Source of the DNA: an uncultured Oscillospiraceae bacterium
GTDB taxonomy: Bacteria; Bacillota; Clostridia; Oscillospirales; Oscillospiraceae
Direction of reading: 5' to 3'
Length of the DNA stretch: 64,000 nucleotides
Assembly (NCBI GenBank): GCA_947629915.1
Contig: CANRFN010000016.1
Span: forward strand, 1 to 64,000
Below are positions 33,267 through 41,966 of this stretch, piece after piece. Each line of letters starts with the position of its first letter. Positions within the stretch are counted from its first letter, which is position 1. A program made the position numbers and the translations under genes. The notes beneath the pieces were generated by a model. It did not search any database and was not told the DNA's origin. It worked only from the letters and a program-made list of their open reading frames with translations.

Positions 33267-34043
33267 ATGCAATCCGATTGGGAGCCGATCCGCAAACGGG
33301 TGTCCTGCAGGGCCTACCAAGACCGTCCGCTGGAGCCTGCGCGGATCGCGCAGTTACAGGACAAAATCCAGGAGTTGAATGCGGCCTCCGGGCTCCACTT
33401 TCAGCTCATCGTATCAGAGACAGCCGGCAAGCCTGCGGTAAAGCTGCTGGCGGCCATGTTCCACGGCAGTCCCAACGTCTGCGCCGCTCTTGTGGGCGGG
33501 GAGGACTGCATCTCCGGGGAGAAGGTGGGCTACTACGGCGAGAAGCTGGTGCTCTATGCCACCGCCCTGGGCCTCGGCACCTGCTGGGTGGCCGGCACTT
33601 TTGACCGCAAGTCCATTCATCCGGACATCGGCCCCGGGGAGAAGCTGTGGGACGTGGTGCCCATCGGCTACGCCCTGGAGACAGTGCCCGCCCGGCAGAA
33701 GATGATCCGCAAAAGCATCCGCAGCCGGGACCGGAAACCGGAGGAGTTTTTGGAGTCCGATCTCCCCCTGGCCCAGCTGCCCATGTGGGTGCAGAAGGGG
33801 GTGGAGGCGGTGCGCCTGGGCCCCTCGGCGGTGAACCAGCAGCCGGTGAACATCCGGTTCCGCAACGGCACCATCTCCGCCCGCATCTGGAAGAAGGGCC
33901 ACGGCCTGGAGTACAACGATCTCGGCATCGCGAAATGCCAGTTTGAGGCCGGCGCCTACGCGTACGGCGTCACCGGACACTGGGACTTTGGAGACGGCGC
34001 TGTGTTCCATGTCTCCAAGGTAGTGTCCGGCGGCGAGGACTGA
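33267..34043 (+). CDS. Nitroreductase family protein (two-domain TM1586 type)
   Basis: The 258-residue product opens with the nitroreductase N-terminal pattern RKRVSCRAYQDRPLEPARI and contains GYYGEKLVLYATALGLGTCWVAG and PIGYALE. A second half (LGPSAVNQQPVNIRF and GIAKCQFEAGAYAYG) makes an intramolecular pseudo-dimer as in the TM1586-like group. An FMN-dependent oxidoreductase activity is expected; the substrate is unknown. Confidence 0.85.
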   Translation: MQSDWEPIRKRVSCRAYQDRPLEPARIAQLQDKIQELNAASGLHFQLIVSETAGKPAVKLLAAMFHGSPNVCAALVGGEDCISGEKVGYYGEKLVLYATALGLGTCWVAGTFDRKSIHPDIGPGEKLWDVVPIGYALETVPARQKMIRKSIRSRDRKPEEFLESDLPLAQLPMWVQKGVEAVRLGPSAVNQQPVNIRFRNGTISARIWKKGHGLEYNDLGIAKCQFEAGAYAYGVTGHWDFGDGAVFHVSKVVSGGED

Positions 34044-34121
34044 AGTCCCGCCAGAACTCTAGCGAAAGAAGGCGAATGGCGACTGCCCCCGGACCGATGG
34101 GGATAGCTGCCACAGCGCACC

Positions 34122-35324
34122 ATGCACTTTTTCTTGTCCAGCCAGCGGCAGCGGCGGAGAGCCGCCTCTGCCGCTGCGGCCCTGGCGCTGCTGTTCTCGG
34201 TGAGCGCCTGCGGGCCATCCGCCAAGCCAACGGAGACCGCACCCGTGTCCAGCGAGGCGGTGTCCTATCCGCCGCTGATTCCTGACCCGGAGACGGCAGC
34301 GGCCAGCACAGATGCTCCTCCAGAGGACGACACCGAGGCGCCGGTGCCGGACCCGACAGAGACGGAACCGGGTTCGGAGACCACACGTGAGGGCGAGCCA
34401 TCCGCCGGGCCGGAGCCCACTGAGGCGCCCACGCCAACGGTGGAACCAACAGCAGAGCCCACACCGGAACCGACACCGGAGCCCACTCCTGAACCCATGC
34501 AAGAGCCTACCCCGGAACCCGCTCCTGAACCCACGCAAGAGCCTACCCCTGAACCCACCCCAGAGCCTACCCCAGTGCCCACCGAGGAACTGGTCCCCAC
34601 GGTAGCGCCCACGCCGGCACCGGAGACCCCGGCACCGCCGGCGCCCACCCCGGATGCGCCCACGGTGTTGGCTCCCATCACCGGGGCGGTGCCCGCCTGC
34701 GATCCGGTGGACCCCTCCTGGTTTGACGATGTGGTCTTTGTGGGGGACTCCGTGAGCCTGAAGCTCAACTACTACGAGTCCGCAGTGGATGAGCTGGGCA
34801 AGGCGCAGTTTCTCACCGCCGGCAGCCTGGGCAGCGGAAATGCCCTCTGGGAGGTGAGCGAGGAGTCTGTCCACCCCACGTATCAGGGAAAGAAGATGCT
34901 GCTGGAGGACTCCATCCCCCTCACGGGAGCCCACAAGGTCTACGTGATGTTGGGGATGAACGACCTGGCCCTCTACGGCCTGGACGGCACCGTGGAGAAC
35001 CTCATCACCCTGATGCACCGGATTTTGGAGCGGGTGCCGGATCTCGTCATCGTGATCCAGTCCATGACCCCTATGGCCAGCACCAGCAGCGTGATGGGCT
35101 CCAAGCTGAACAACGATGTGATCCGCCAGTACAACCAGCGGCTGCTGGAGACCTGTGCGGCCCAGGGCTGGTATTTCGTAGACGTGGGATCTATCATGTA
35201 CGATGACACCGGGTATCTGCGGCAGGACTACTGCGGCGACCTGCAGGGCATGGGCATGCACTTTACCAACGCCGGCTGCGAGGCCTGGGTGCAGTATCTG
35301 CTCACCCATGTGCCGCCGGTGTGA
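34122..35324 (+). CDS. SGNH/GDSL-type esterase lipoprotein with Pro-Glu-Thr stalk
   Basis: The 400-residue product has a basic N-terminus, a hydrophobic core and lipobox FSVSAC (cysteine near residue 30). A stalk of about 120 residues made of TPEPTPEP repeats holds the catalytic domain off the membrane. That domain has block I VVFVGDSVS, a GxND-like MLGMND and a C-terminal histidine in GMHFTNAG, as in SGNH hydrolases that deacetylate or acetylate cell-wall or capsular sugars. The ribosome binding site before ATG 34122 is weak. The next gene encodes a DUF4358 lipoprotein; such pairs are common in Clostridia. Confidence 0.8.
   Translation: MHFFLSSQRQRRRAASAAAALALLFSVSACGPSAKPTETAPVSSEAVSYPPLIPDPETAAASTDAPPEDDTEAPVPDPTETEPGSETTREGEPSAGPEPTEAPTPTVEPTAEPTPEPTPEPTPEPMQEPTPEPAPEPTQEPTPEPTPEPTPVPTEELVPTVAPTPAPETPAPPAPTPDAPTVLAPITGAVPACDPVDPSWFDDVVFVGDSVSLKLNYYESAVDELGKAQFLTAGSLGSGNALWEVSEESVHPTYQGKKMLLEDSIPLTGAHKVYVMLGMNDLALYGLDGTVENLITLMHRILERVPDLVIVIQSMTPMASTSSVMGSKLNNDVIRQYNQRLLETCAAQGWYFVDVGSIMYDDTGYLRQDYCGDLQGMGMHFTNAGCEAWVQYLLTHVPPV
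34452..34580 (+). repeat. Coding repeats of the Pro-Glu-Thr stalk
   Basis: Short direct repeats of CCNGARCCNACN (PEPT) run through this part of the SGNH gene. The longest identical unit, CCTGAACCCAYGCAAGAGCC, occurs twice about 40 bases apart. Such runs change length by slippage or recombination, so stalk length may differ between strains. Confidence 0.7.
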
Positions 35325-35407
35325 GCACAGACCTGTGCACCATATCTTTTTGAGCCCCCAATCTGATCCGGCACAGGGCCGGAAAACAACAGGAGGAAAT
35401 AGTACAA

Positions 35408-35908
35408 ATGAAGCGTTTTTGGATTTGCTGCCTGGCAGTGGTGCTGGTGTTGGCACTGGCGGCGTGCGGCGGCGGGGAGTCTGCCGGCAACGAGGGCGGC
35501 GGCGATGCCCCTGCAACTACCGTGGACCTGAAGGCTCTGAAGGACAGCATCCTGAGCCAGGTGCCCATCACCGATCCCCTGGATCTCCAGGACGGCTACC
35601 TGAAGGACACCCTGGGCATCGATGATGCAGATGTGAAGTCCTGGAGCGGCGCCACCTCTCTCGCCGGCTCCACCGGATTCCCGGATGAACTGGTGCTCAT
35701 CGAGGCAGTGGACAAGGACGCCGCCGGCCGGGTGAAGACCGCCCTGGAGAACCACATCGAGAACATGAAGACCCAGGCCAAGGACTACAGCCCCGAGGGC
35801 TATGCCCTGGCGGAGAGCTGCAAGGTGCTCCAGGAGGGCAACTACCTGGCTCTGTTCCTCTGCACCGGCCACGAGTCCATGGAGCCCCTCTTTGAGGGCG
35901 CCTTTTGA
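35408..35908 (+). CDS. DUF4358 lipoprotein
   Basis: The 166-residue product has a signal peptide with lipobox ALAAC and a glycine-rich spacer, then a domain with DLQDGYLKDTLGIDDADV and FPDELVLIEAVD that matches the DUF4358 family. It follows the SGNH esterase by about 80 bases, with AGGAGG upstream. DUF4358 proteins often accompany SGNH or MBOAT acyl-transfer genes, which suggests a role in surface polymer modification, not shown directly. Confidence 0.75.
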   Translation: MKRFWICCLAVVLVLALAACGGGESAGNEGGGDAPATTVDLKALKDSILSQVPITDPLDLQDGYLKDTLGIDDADVKSWSGATSLAGSTGFPDELVLIEAVDKDAAGRVKTALENHIENMKTQAKDYSPEGYALAESCKVLQEGNYLALFLCTGHESMEPLFEGAF

Positions 35909-35937
35909 GGGACTCCACCCTGGAAGGAGTATTAGAG

Positions 35938-36309
35938 ATGGATGTAGAGGCTTTGCTGCAGGAGACGAAAGAGCTGCAACAGGTTACCATGCGGGTGCTG
36001 GCCTCGGAAGACCGTCCGGACGGCCAGAAGGTGGACCCAGCGTTGCAGATGCCCCTGCTCCAGGCGGCCATGGCGGCAAACCGGGCCATCACCGGATACC
36101 AGATGGCATCCATGCTGGGGCAGACCGGACCGGAGGGACCCTCAGCCGAGCTGGAGAAGCTGAAATCCGCCCTGCCCACCGCCAGCATTGAAGACGTGGA
36201 GCGGGCGGCCGAGGCCCTCCAGCAGTACTGGGAGCGGATGCCCGAGGTCTTCGGACGGGCGAGGGCATACCACCTCATCGGCACGGATATCTACGAAGTG
36301 GCAGAGTAG
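35938..36309 (+). CDS. Small helical protein of unknown function
   Basis: ATG 35938 follows GGAAGGAG. The 123-residue acidic product is predicted all-helical, with VEALLQETKELQQVTMRVLAS and IEDVERAAEALQQYWERM. I recognise no family. It lies 29 bases after the DUF4358 gene and before a good terminator, so it is probably the last gene of that transcript. Confidence 0.6.
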   Translation: MDVEALLQETKELQQVTMRVLASEDRPDGQKVDPALQMPLLQAAMAANRAITGYQMASMLGQTGPEGPSAELEKLKSALPTASIEDVERAAEALQQYWERMPEVFGRARAYHLIGTDIYEVAE

Positions 36310-36347
36310 GGCAGCTGAAAGCAGAAACCAACCGAATACCGACAAGA

Positions 36348-36380
36348 AGCGCACTGCGGGTTTGCCGCAGTGTGCTTTTT
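36348..36380 (+). terminator. Intrinsic terminator of the SGNH/DUF4358 operon
   Basis: A 12-bp stem with one G-T pair (36348-36359 with 36365-36376) runs into TTTTT (36376-36380). Confidence 0.85.
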
Positions 36381-36459
36381 CTATGACAGAGAAAATGTTG
36401 GAATTCTGTCTGATCTGCTGATGAAATCGGTATAAACTGCACCCGGAAGGTGCAAAATC

Positions 36460-36486
36460 AGTGCAACCGATAGTGGCAGTTGCACT
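36460..36486. promoter_or_regulatory. Inverted repeat upstream of the GT-C-like gene
   Basis: AGTGCAAC (36460-36467) and GTTGCACT (36479-36486) form a perfect 8-bp inverted repeat with an 11-base gap, followed by TTTTG. A third GGTGCAA lies just upstream at about 36449. It could be an operator or a second terminator. Confidence 0.4.
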
Positions 36487-36572
36487 TTTGAAAAAGCGCA
36501 ATTTTCAAGTCCGGTTGATAGACTTGGCCTCCTGCCTCCGGTATCATTTGCCGTGTGAAGGGGGCAGATGCC

Positions 36573-38105
36573 ATGAAACGGGAGAAGATCAGTTCAGGAC
36601 AGCGGGATGACAAGACTTGGACCAAGGTGTTCTATACCGTGTTCGCCTGGTGCTTTACTGCGGTGGTGCTCAGTGCCGCGATCTGTGCCGGAAACCGCAG
36701 CGCGGCGGAACTGCCGCTCACGGCCTTGGGCCTGCCGTGCTGCCTGTGCCTTCTCTGGGCCCTGAACCATGCGTTGGACAGGTGCGCAGAATGGCTGGAA
36801 CGGCGGTATTACGCCATCCTGGGTGTATTTGCAGCGGGGATGTTTCTCGCCGAATACCTCCTGGCGCTGCAGCTGCGGCACGGGGTCTGGTTCGATGTGG
36901 AGGCCATTTTCAGCGGTGCTATAGAGTGGGTGGAGACCGGCTCCTTCTCCACCTACTACCAGTACTTCGGCTACTTTCCCAACAACCTGGGCGGACTCAC
37001 GTTCCTCTATGGGTTCTTCAAGACTGCCTCGTTTCTCGGCTGGACGGACTACTACGCCGTCTCAGCTATGGCGGCCAGCGCCATGCTCTCCGCGGCCATG
37101 GCGCTGGTGTCTCTGATCTGCAAGAGACTGGCGGATGCCAAGTGCGGCGTGCTGGCGCTGTTGGTGTTCCTGCTCAGCCCTCAGTTCTGGTTTCTCGGCG
37201 GGGCGGTGTACACGGACGTGCTGTCCATGCTGTTTCCCATCCTCTTCTTCTACCTGTACCTTCGCTATCAGGACAGTACGGGAAGCAGACGCTATCTTTT
37301 CCTGTCCGCCATGGGCCTCACTATGGCGGTGGGCAGCGAGATCAAGTGCACGGTTTTGATCATGGCGGTGGCGGTACTGCTCCATGCCCTCCTGCGAAGA
37401 GGGCTGGTCCGAGCGCTGGAACTGGGTGTGTGGGTGCTGGGCATCACGGCTGCGGTGTCCCTCACCCTGAACGCCTTCCTGTATACCACGCAGCTCAGCC
37501 GGGAGGAGGCGCGGGAGAACAACACGCCGCTGCTCCACTGGGTCCTGATGGGACTGCAGGGGGATGGGCTGTACAATTCCCAGGACTACGAATTCACCCG
37601 GTCTCTGCCGGCAGAGGGACGGAATGCGGCATTGTGGCAGGAGATCAGGAACCGGGTCCGGGAGAAAGGGCTTGTGGGGATGGTGGAGCACATCCTCCGA
37701 AAGTCCGCCATTGATTTCGGGGACGGAACCTACGGTGCGGACGACTTCCTCAAGATCCAGCCCTATGAGGACACGAGGCTGCACCAGATCGTCCTGCAGG
37801 ACGGCGCGTTCCACAACTGGTATCGGGGGTATACCACGGCGATGCACCTGGCCATCCTGGTGTACATGGTGTTGGGTGCCAGACAACTTGCGACAGGCTT
37901 GCGCTCAAAGCAGGATGAGTTGCGGTTTCCCATGTATCTCGCGGTGTTCGGGCTGTGGGTGTTCCTGATGGCCTGGGAGACCAACCGCCGGTACTTCTCC
38001 AACTTCGCCCCGGTGATCATCGCCTGCGGTGTGCTGGCGGTGCCGAGCGGAGGGAAAGGAAACGGGACAGGTCGGAACGATAGACGCGAAAAGAGTGCCT
38101 CGTGA
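36573..38105 (+). CDS. Polytopic membrane protein, GT-C/GT39-like glycosyltransferase
   Basis: ATG 36573 is preferred over GTG 36555 because AGGGGGCAG precedes it by 8 bases. The 510-residue protein has about ten to eleven hydrophobic helices, an acidic extracytoplasmic loop after an early helix (WFDVEAIFSGA) and a C-terminal external segment, the general layout of Dol-P-mannose-type GT-C transferases (PMT_2/ArnT). Such enzymes use polyprenyl-phosphate sugars to glycosylate surface proteins or glycans. The call rests on topology and faint motifs. Confidence 0.55.
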   Translation: MKREKISSGQRDDKTWTKVFYTVFAWCFTAVVLSAAICAGNRSAAELPLTALGLPCCLCLLWALNHALDRCAEWLERRYYAILGVFAAGMFLAEYLLALQLRHGVWFDVEAIFSGAIEWVETGSFSTYYQYFGYFPNNLGGLTFLYGFFKTASFLGWTDYYAVSAMAASAMLSAAMALVSLICKRLADAKCGVLALLVFLLSPQFWFLGGAVYTDVLSMLFPILFFYLYLRYQDSTGSRRYLFLSAMGLTMAVGSEIKCTVLIMAVAVLLHALLRRGLVRALELGVWVLGITAAVSLTLNAFLYTTQLSREEARENNTPLLHWVLMGLQGDGLYNSQDYEFTRSLPAEGRNAALWQEIRNRVREKGLVGMVEHILRKSAIDFGDGTYGADDFLKIQPYEDTRLHQIVLQDGAFHNWYRGYTTAMHLAILVYMVLGARQLATGLRSKQDELRFPMYLAVFGLWVFLMAWETNRRYFSNFAPVIIACGVLAVPSGGKGNGTGRNDRREKSAS

Positions 38106-38195
38106 GGCGGGTTGCACATGCGCGTGTGCCGATCTTCATTCCTGGAGCGGGCAAAGAGACTGGCATCAAGCAAGATGGATGCTGGCAGGCTCTGA

Positions 38196-38224
38196 GGTGA
38201 CAAAAAGGTGGTCTTTTTGCCACC
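38196..38224. repeat. Hairpin repeat, copy A
   Basis: GGTGACAAAAAG (38196-38207) pairs with CTTTTTGCCACC (38213-38224) with one mismatch across a 5-nt loop. It shares the TGACAAAAA arm with copies B and C. Confidence 0.6.
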
Positions 38225-38300
38225 GCTGGAAAAGCAAGACGAGGCATGTCTTTGGAATTCTTGGCTGGAATGCGTGAGCAAGATCCTGATAGTACCGTGT

Positions 38301-38329
38301 CAGCGGCATCTCTGAGAGGGATGCCGCTG
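38301..38329. terminator. Hairpin, possible terminator
   Basis: A perfect 10-bp stem (38301-38310 with 38320-38329) with a 9-nt loop; TAGCTTTCC follows. It could end the GT-C-like transcript. Confidence 0.45.
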
Positions 38330-38483
38330 TAGCTTTCCCTCTAGAGACAAGGGCACCCCTTTCAGACCGTTTTTGCTTCATAAAACTAAACCATATTATT
38401 TGATGAAGCTTTGAAAGTGTTGACAGGAAAGCTGATTTGGCTGCCTGAAGGTTAAGAAACAACAAGGCAAAAGTCAAAAAAGA

Positions 38484-38519
38484 CCCCCTGACAAAAAAGT
38501 ATACTTTTTTGTCAGGGGG
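38484..38519. repeat. Perfect 36-bp palindrome, copy B
   Basis: The 18 bases from 38484 to 38501 are exactly complementary to 38502-38519, with no loop. The arms are C-runs followed by TGACAAAAAAGTA. Confidence 0.85.
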
Positions 38520-38636
38520 GCCGGCAGAAACCGCTGTTAGTAGAGTATCACCTGAGAGATTCACAGTCAAGACAAATTTGCCCATATTGCGGCACTTTTT
38601 TTGCCAGCAGAGCTTCCATATATAGCCATTTCTGGA

Positions 38637-38664
38637 CTGACAAAAAAGTATAGGTTTTTGCCAG
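38637..38664. repeat. Imperfect palindrome, copy C
   Basis: The left arm CTGACAAAAAAGTATA is identical over 16 bases to that of copy B; the right arm (GGTTTTTGCCAG) has mismatches. It lies about 150 bases from copy B in the same orientation. Confidence 0.7.
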
Positions 38665-38870
38665 GTGACGATAAATGTCCTGCACGGCGCTGCTTAGCCT
38701 TAGTAGTTGCCAAGACGTTTGTGCACCCTTTGAGAGCATTGGGGATGCAGATCAATTGGCAATGCTGTGTGGAATGAAGGATGAACCATGTTCTCTTGCG
38801 TGATATGGGGCGTACTTCAACGATTACCAAGAGACAGGGTACGCAGGTAAGGAGCAGATATGAGAGTTTC

Positions 38871-38900
38871 TTGGGACTGGCAAACTGTCCCCTATATCAT
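38871..38900 (+). promoter_or_regulatory. Possible promoter of the Tad/kinase locus
   Basis: TTGGGA (38871-38876), an 18-base spacer and TATCAT (38895-38900) lie about 50 bases before the PP2C start. It is the best candidate I found for the whole locus, but a moderate match. Confidence 0.4.
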
Positions 38901-38948
38901 TGGCGGTAGTACCTGCTGAAATGCCAATTCAGAATGGCCGGTGATGCG

Positions 38949-39659
38949 ATGTTTGGCTTTAGAACGGTTAGCAGAGAGTTCGCCTTTGCAGGGCAGAGCG
39001 TACAGAACTGCCGTGCAACCAACATGGATCGATATCTGGTGAAAAGCCGCTTGATTGAGGACGGGCCAGTCTATCTTGCAGTGGTGTGCGATGGTGTGGG
39101 CAGCCTTGAACATGGAGATTTTGCCTCCAATGCGGCTGTATGGAAATTGGAGGAATGGTTTGATTCCCTCGAGGACATGAAGAGGATCGGACTCCGGCTT
39201 TATCGCCAGGTTCAGGATATCAGCAATAGCATTGCAATCATGGCGCAGGCCGATAGGAAGCAGACTGCCTCAACATTGTCTGCTCTAATGATTGCAGGTG
39301 GAAGATACTATTTTGTGCAGTCCGGGGATAGCCGTATCTATCTCTACCGGAAGGGAAGCTTTCAGCAGATCACCCAGGATCAGTCCTATCGAGGGATGCT
39401 GACAGGCTACGTGGGGAAAGACAATGCGCAGCCACCCCTGTATGGTGAGGGCAATGAGAATGCAGATGGATATTTGCTGTGTACTGACGGGATCACAAAG
39501 AGGCTGAGTCCTGCATTTCTCCAGGAACAAATGGAGCGCATAACGGTCAAAACACTGGAAAGAGATATGAACGGCATCATCCAGTGTGCGATTGATCAAG
39601 GAGAAACCGATAATATAACACTTGTAATTTTACTGCGGGAAGAGAGAGGTACACGATGA
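38949..39659 (+). CDS. PP2C-family Ser/Thr protein phosphatase
   Basis: From ATG 38949 the product has 236 residues; ATG 38934 is an alternative. PP2C metal-site motifs are present: the aspartate in ATNMDRYLV, VVCDGVGSLEHGD, FVQSGDSRIYLYR, LLCTDGITK and GETDNITLVIL. It should remove phosphate from Ser/Thr residues and has no membrane segment. It heads the Tad locus and overlaps the CpaE-like gene by 4 bases (ATGA). The kinase encoded 13 kb downstream in the same direction is its likely opponent. Confidence 0.88.
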   Translation: MFGFRTVSREFAFAGQSVQNCRATNMDRYLVKSRLIEDGPVYLAVVCDGVGSLEHGDFASNAAVWKLEEWFDSLEDMKRIGLRLYRQVQDISNSIAIMAQADRKQTASTLSALMIAGGRYYFVQSGDSRIYLYRKGSFQQITQDQSYRGMLTGYVGKDNAQPPLYGEGNENADGYLLCTDGITKRLSPAFLQEQMERITVKTLERDMNGIIQCAIDQGETDNITLVILLREERGTR

Positions 39660-40657
39660 GAATTCGCCTTTTGATCGGGATCGCTGACGCGGATTACAGC
39701 AATTTCCTGTCCGATGTACTCATGGACCAATACTCTGAGACATTTGATGTGAGTGTTTGCACGACAGAGACCCGTTTCCTGTCCACAATTGACTCTGGCA
39801 GGATGGATGTTGCTCTGGCAGATGACAGCTTTCTTGATGCACTTGGAAATCACCCAACCAATGTAATGATATTCCGCATCGCAGATAAGCAGAATTCGAA
39901 TATCTCTGAGAACATCCGCAGCATAAAGAAGTACCAAAGGATCTCCAACATCATGAGCACTGTAATTGAACAGTATGCTCGCTATTCCGGGAAGCGGGTG
40001 TCCGATGATTACAGTAAAGCAAAAGTCACGATGGTGTGGTCTCCTGCCGGAGGGACAGGAAAGACTACTGCTGCATTGGCCTATGCTGCAAGATGTGTGG
40101 CGGAAAAGAAAAAGACACTTTACCTCAGCTTGGAAGTCTTCTCAGGGGACCAGGCTTATTTTGCACAGAACGGCAACAGCATTAGCAAGATTTTAAGCGG
40201 TCTTACTGGTGACATCTCGCTCCTGATGCAGAGCATCCGACAGGAAGATATCGGAAGCGGGATTTACTACTTCGAAATGCCGGAGAACTATGATGACATC
40301 GCTGTGCTGCGCGATTCCGAGATGGAAATGTTAATCAGTGCTGCAGCAAACGGCGTGGATGAACTGGTTGTAGACTGCCAGAGTACATTCGACCCAAAAG
40401 TTGCCCGTCTCATGGAGATTGCCGATGCAGTTTTCGTGGTCATCAACGCATCGAAGATAGCACAAATGAAGTGGGAGCAGTTCAAAAGTCAGAACAGCTA
40501 CTATGACTTAATCCGGAATCGCGCCTACTTAGTATGCAATCAGGGGGCAAATCTGGATGCAGAGGATATGGAAGGCAAAATCAACCTTCCTAGGATCAGT
40601 ACCACAGATCCTGTAGCGGTGTACAAGTCACTGTCCACTAACATGGTGGTCGCATAG
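39656..40657 (+). CDS. CpaE/TadZ-like pilus-localising ATPase
   Basis: The 333-residue protein has an N-terminal receiver-like domain of about 110 residues without a clear phospho-acceptor set, then a ParA/MinD-like domain with the deviant Walker A SPAGGTGKTTAAL near residue 130 and LVVDCQS in the Walker B position. TadZ/CpaE proteins place the Tad machine at a chosen site in the membrane. It comes directly before the CpaF gene, as in other Tad loci. Confidence 0.82.
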   Translation: MRIRLLIGIADADYSNFLSDVLMDQYSETFDVSVCTTETRFLSTIDSGRMDVALADDSFLDALGNHPTNVMIFRIADKQNSNISENIRSIKKYQRISNIMSTVIEQYARYSGKRVSDDYSKAKVTMVWSPAGGTGKTTAALAYAARCVAEKKKTLYLSLEVFSGDQAYFAQNGNSISKILSGLTGDISLLMQSIRQEDIGSGIYYFEMPENYDDIAVLRDSEMEMLISAAANGVDELVVDCQSTFDPKVARLMEIADAVFVVINASKIAQMKWEQFKSQNSYYDLIRNRAYLVCNQGANLDAEDMEGKINLPRISTTDPVAVYKSLSTNMVVA

Positions 40658-40667
40658 GAGAGTTTGT

Positions 40668-41951
40668 ATGACAGACGAGGTGCGCAGCCAACTGATCAAG
40701 CAGATCAAAACCGAATGTCAGAACAACCCAGACCTCACGACCATGGGGGACAATGATCTGCGAAGGTTGGCTGAGAGAACTTTGGCCGCCAAGGTGGATT
40801 GGGCGAGAGCAAACAGGCCGGACTTGTACCGCGAGTTGGCCACCATGAACTTCCGGGAAAAGCAGCAGGTTGTGAGTGCAGTCTACGAGAGTATCCGCGG
40901 TCTCGGTATCTTGCAGCAAATCATGGATGACGAAAATGTGACCGAGATCATGATCAATGGGTACAATAACGTCTTCGTGGAGCGGGGCGGAGGACTTACA
41001 AAACTGCCAGACCACTTTGAAAGCCAAACTGAGTTGGTCACGATCATCACAAAGTTTGTCTCCAAAGCCGGCCGTGCCGTAAATGAAAGCGAACCTATCG
41101 TGGATACACACCTGGAAGATGGATCCCGTGTAAATGTGGTCATGCCGCCGGTGGCGCTCAACGGTCCCATCGTGACTATCCGGCGTTTTCCCAAAGAGGC
41201 CATGACGGTAGAGAAGCTAATTGCATATGGATCTATCACACCAGAAGTCGCTGGCGTGCTGAAGCTTCTCGTAGAGTGCAGGTACAACATCTTTGTGAGC
41301 GGCGGTACTGGCAGCGGAAAGACAACGTTTTTGAACGCGCTATCCAACTTCATCCCACGAGATGAGCGAATCATCACCATTGAGGATTCCGCTGAGCTGC
41401 AGATCAGGAATGTGGACAACCTTGTCAGACTGGAGACAAGAAATGCGGGTGCCGATGGAAAAGGAGCGATAACGATCCGTGACCTCATCCGGTCTGCGCT
41501 CCGTATGCGGCCGGACCGCATTGTCGTGGGCGAGGTTCGTGGAGCAGAGGCTTTGGATATGCTCCAGGCAATGAACACCGGCCATGACGGCTCTCTCTCA
41601 ACCGGTCACGCGAACTCAACGTTGGATATGCTGAGCCGTTTGGAGACAATGGTTCTGCAAGGCGCTGCCGGCCTTCCACTGGAGGCTATCCGGCAGCAGA
41701 TTGGTTCGGCTGTTGATATTATCATCCACTTGTCCCGTTTGAGAGACAAAAGCCGTAAGACCATGGAGATCGTTGAGATACTGGGCTATGACTCTGATAC
41801 GAGAAAGTATCGGACGAATACTCTCTATGAGTTCCGGGAAACGCCCGGGATTAGCACGAAGAACAAAGTTGTAGGTATGCTGGTTCGTACCGAAAATCCG
41901 ATGGTGAATACGCATAAGCTTCTAAATGCTGGCGTGGACCGCAAAATCTAA
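40668..41951 (+). CDS. cpaF: Tad pilus assembly/retraction ATPase, CpaF/TadA family
   Basis: The 427-residue secretion ATPase has the N-terminal helical domain with VTEIMINGYNNVFVERGG, Walker A FVSGGTGSGKTTFLNAL, the Asp box ITIEDSAELQI, Walker B-type MRPDRIVVGEVRGAEALDML and the His box GHDGSLSTGHANS. It drives pilin extrusion, and in Tad systems also retraction, together with TadB and TadC. AGGAG precedes the start, 10 bases after the CpaE-like gene. Confidence 0.95.
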   Translation: MTDEVRSQLIKQIKTECQNNPDLTTMGDNDLRRLAERTLAAKVDWARANRPDLYRELATMNFREKQQVVSAVYESIRGLGILQQIMDDENVTEIMINGYNNVFVERGGGLTKLPDHFESQTELVTIITKFVSKAGRAVNESEPIVDTHLEDGSRVNVVMPPVALNGPIVTIRRFPKEAMTVEKLIAYGSITPEVAGVLKLLVECRYNIFVSGGTGSGKTTFLNALSNFIPRDERIITIEDSAELQIRNVDNLVRLETRNAGADGKGAITIRDLIRSALRMRPDRIVVGEVRGAEALDMLQAMNTGHDGSLSTGHANSTLDMLSRLETMVLQGAAGLPLEAIRQQIGSAVDIIIHLSRLRDKSRKTMEIVEILGYDSDTRKYRTNTLYEFRETPGISTKNKVVGMLVRTENPMVNTHKLLNAGVDRKI

Positions 41952-41966
41952 GTGAGGAGTGACGTC

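Larger units (their letters stand above)
38106..38948. other. Hairpin-rich intergenic region
   Basis: About 840 bases without a supported gene separate the GT-C-like gene from the pilus locus. It holds three related hairpins (38196-38224, 38484-38519, 38637-38664), one further hairpin (38301-38329) and a weak promoter at 38871-38900. Two leftward frames (139 and 63 residues) here show no family features. Confidence 0.5.

Noticed and set aside
34452-34580. CRISPR-like repeat array
   Set aside because: The repeats are short codon repeats for Pro-Glu-Thr inside an open frame, with no unique spacers.
38166-38739. Two leftward frames of 139 and 63 residues in the hairpin-rich gap
   Set aside because: They run through the palindromic repeats, whose translation gives most of their sequence. 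I could not support a product, though a repeated-element origin is possible.
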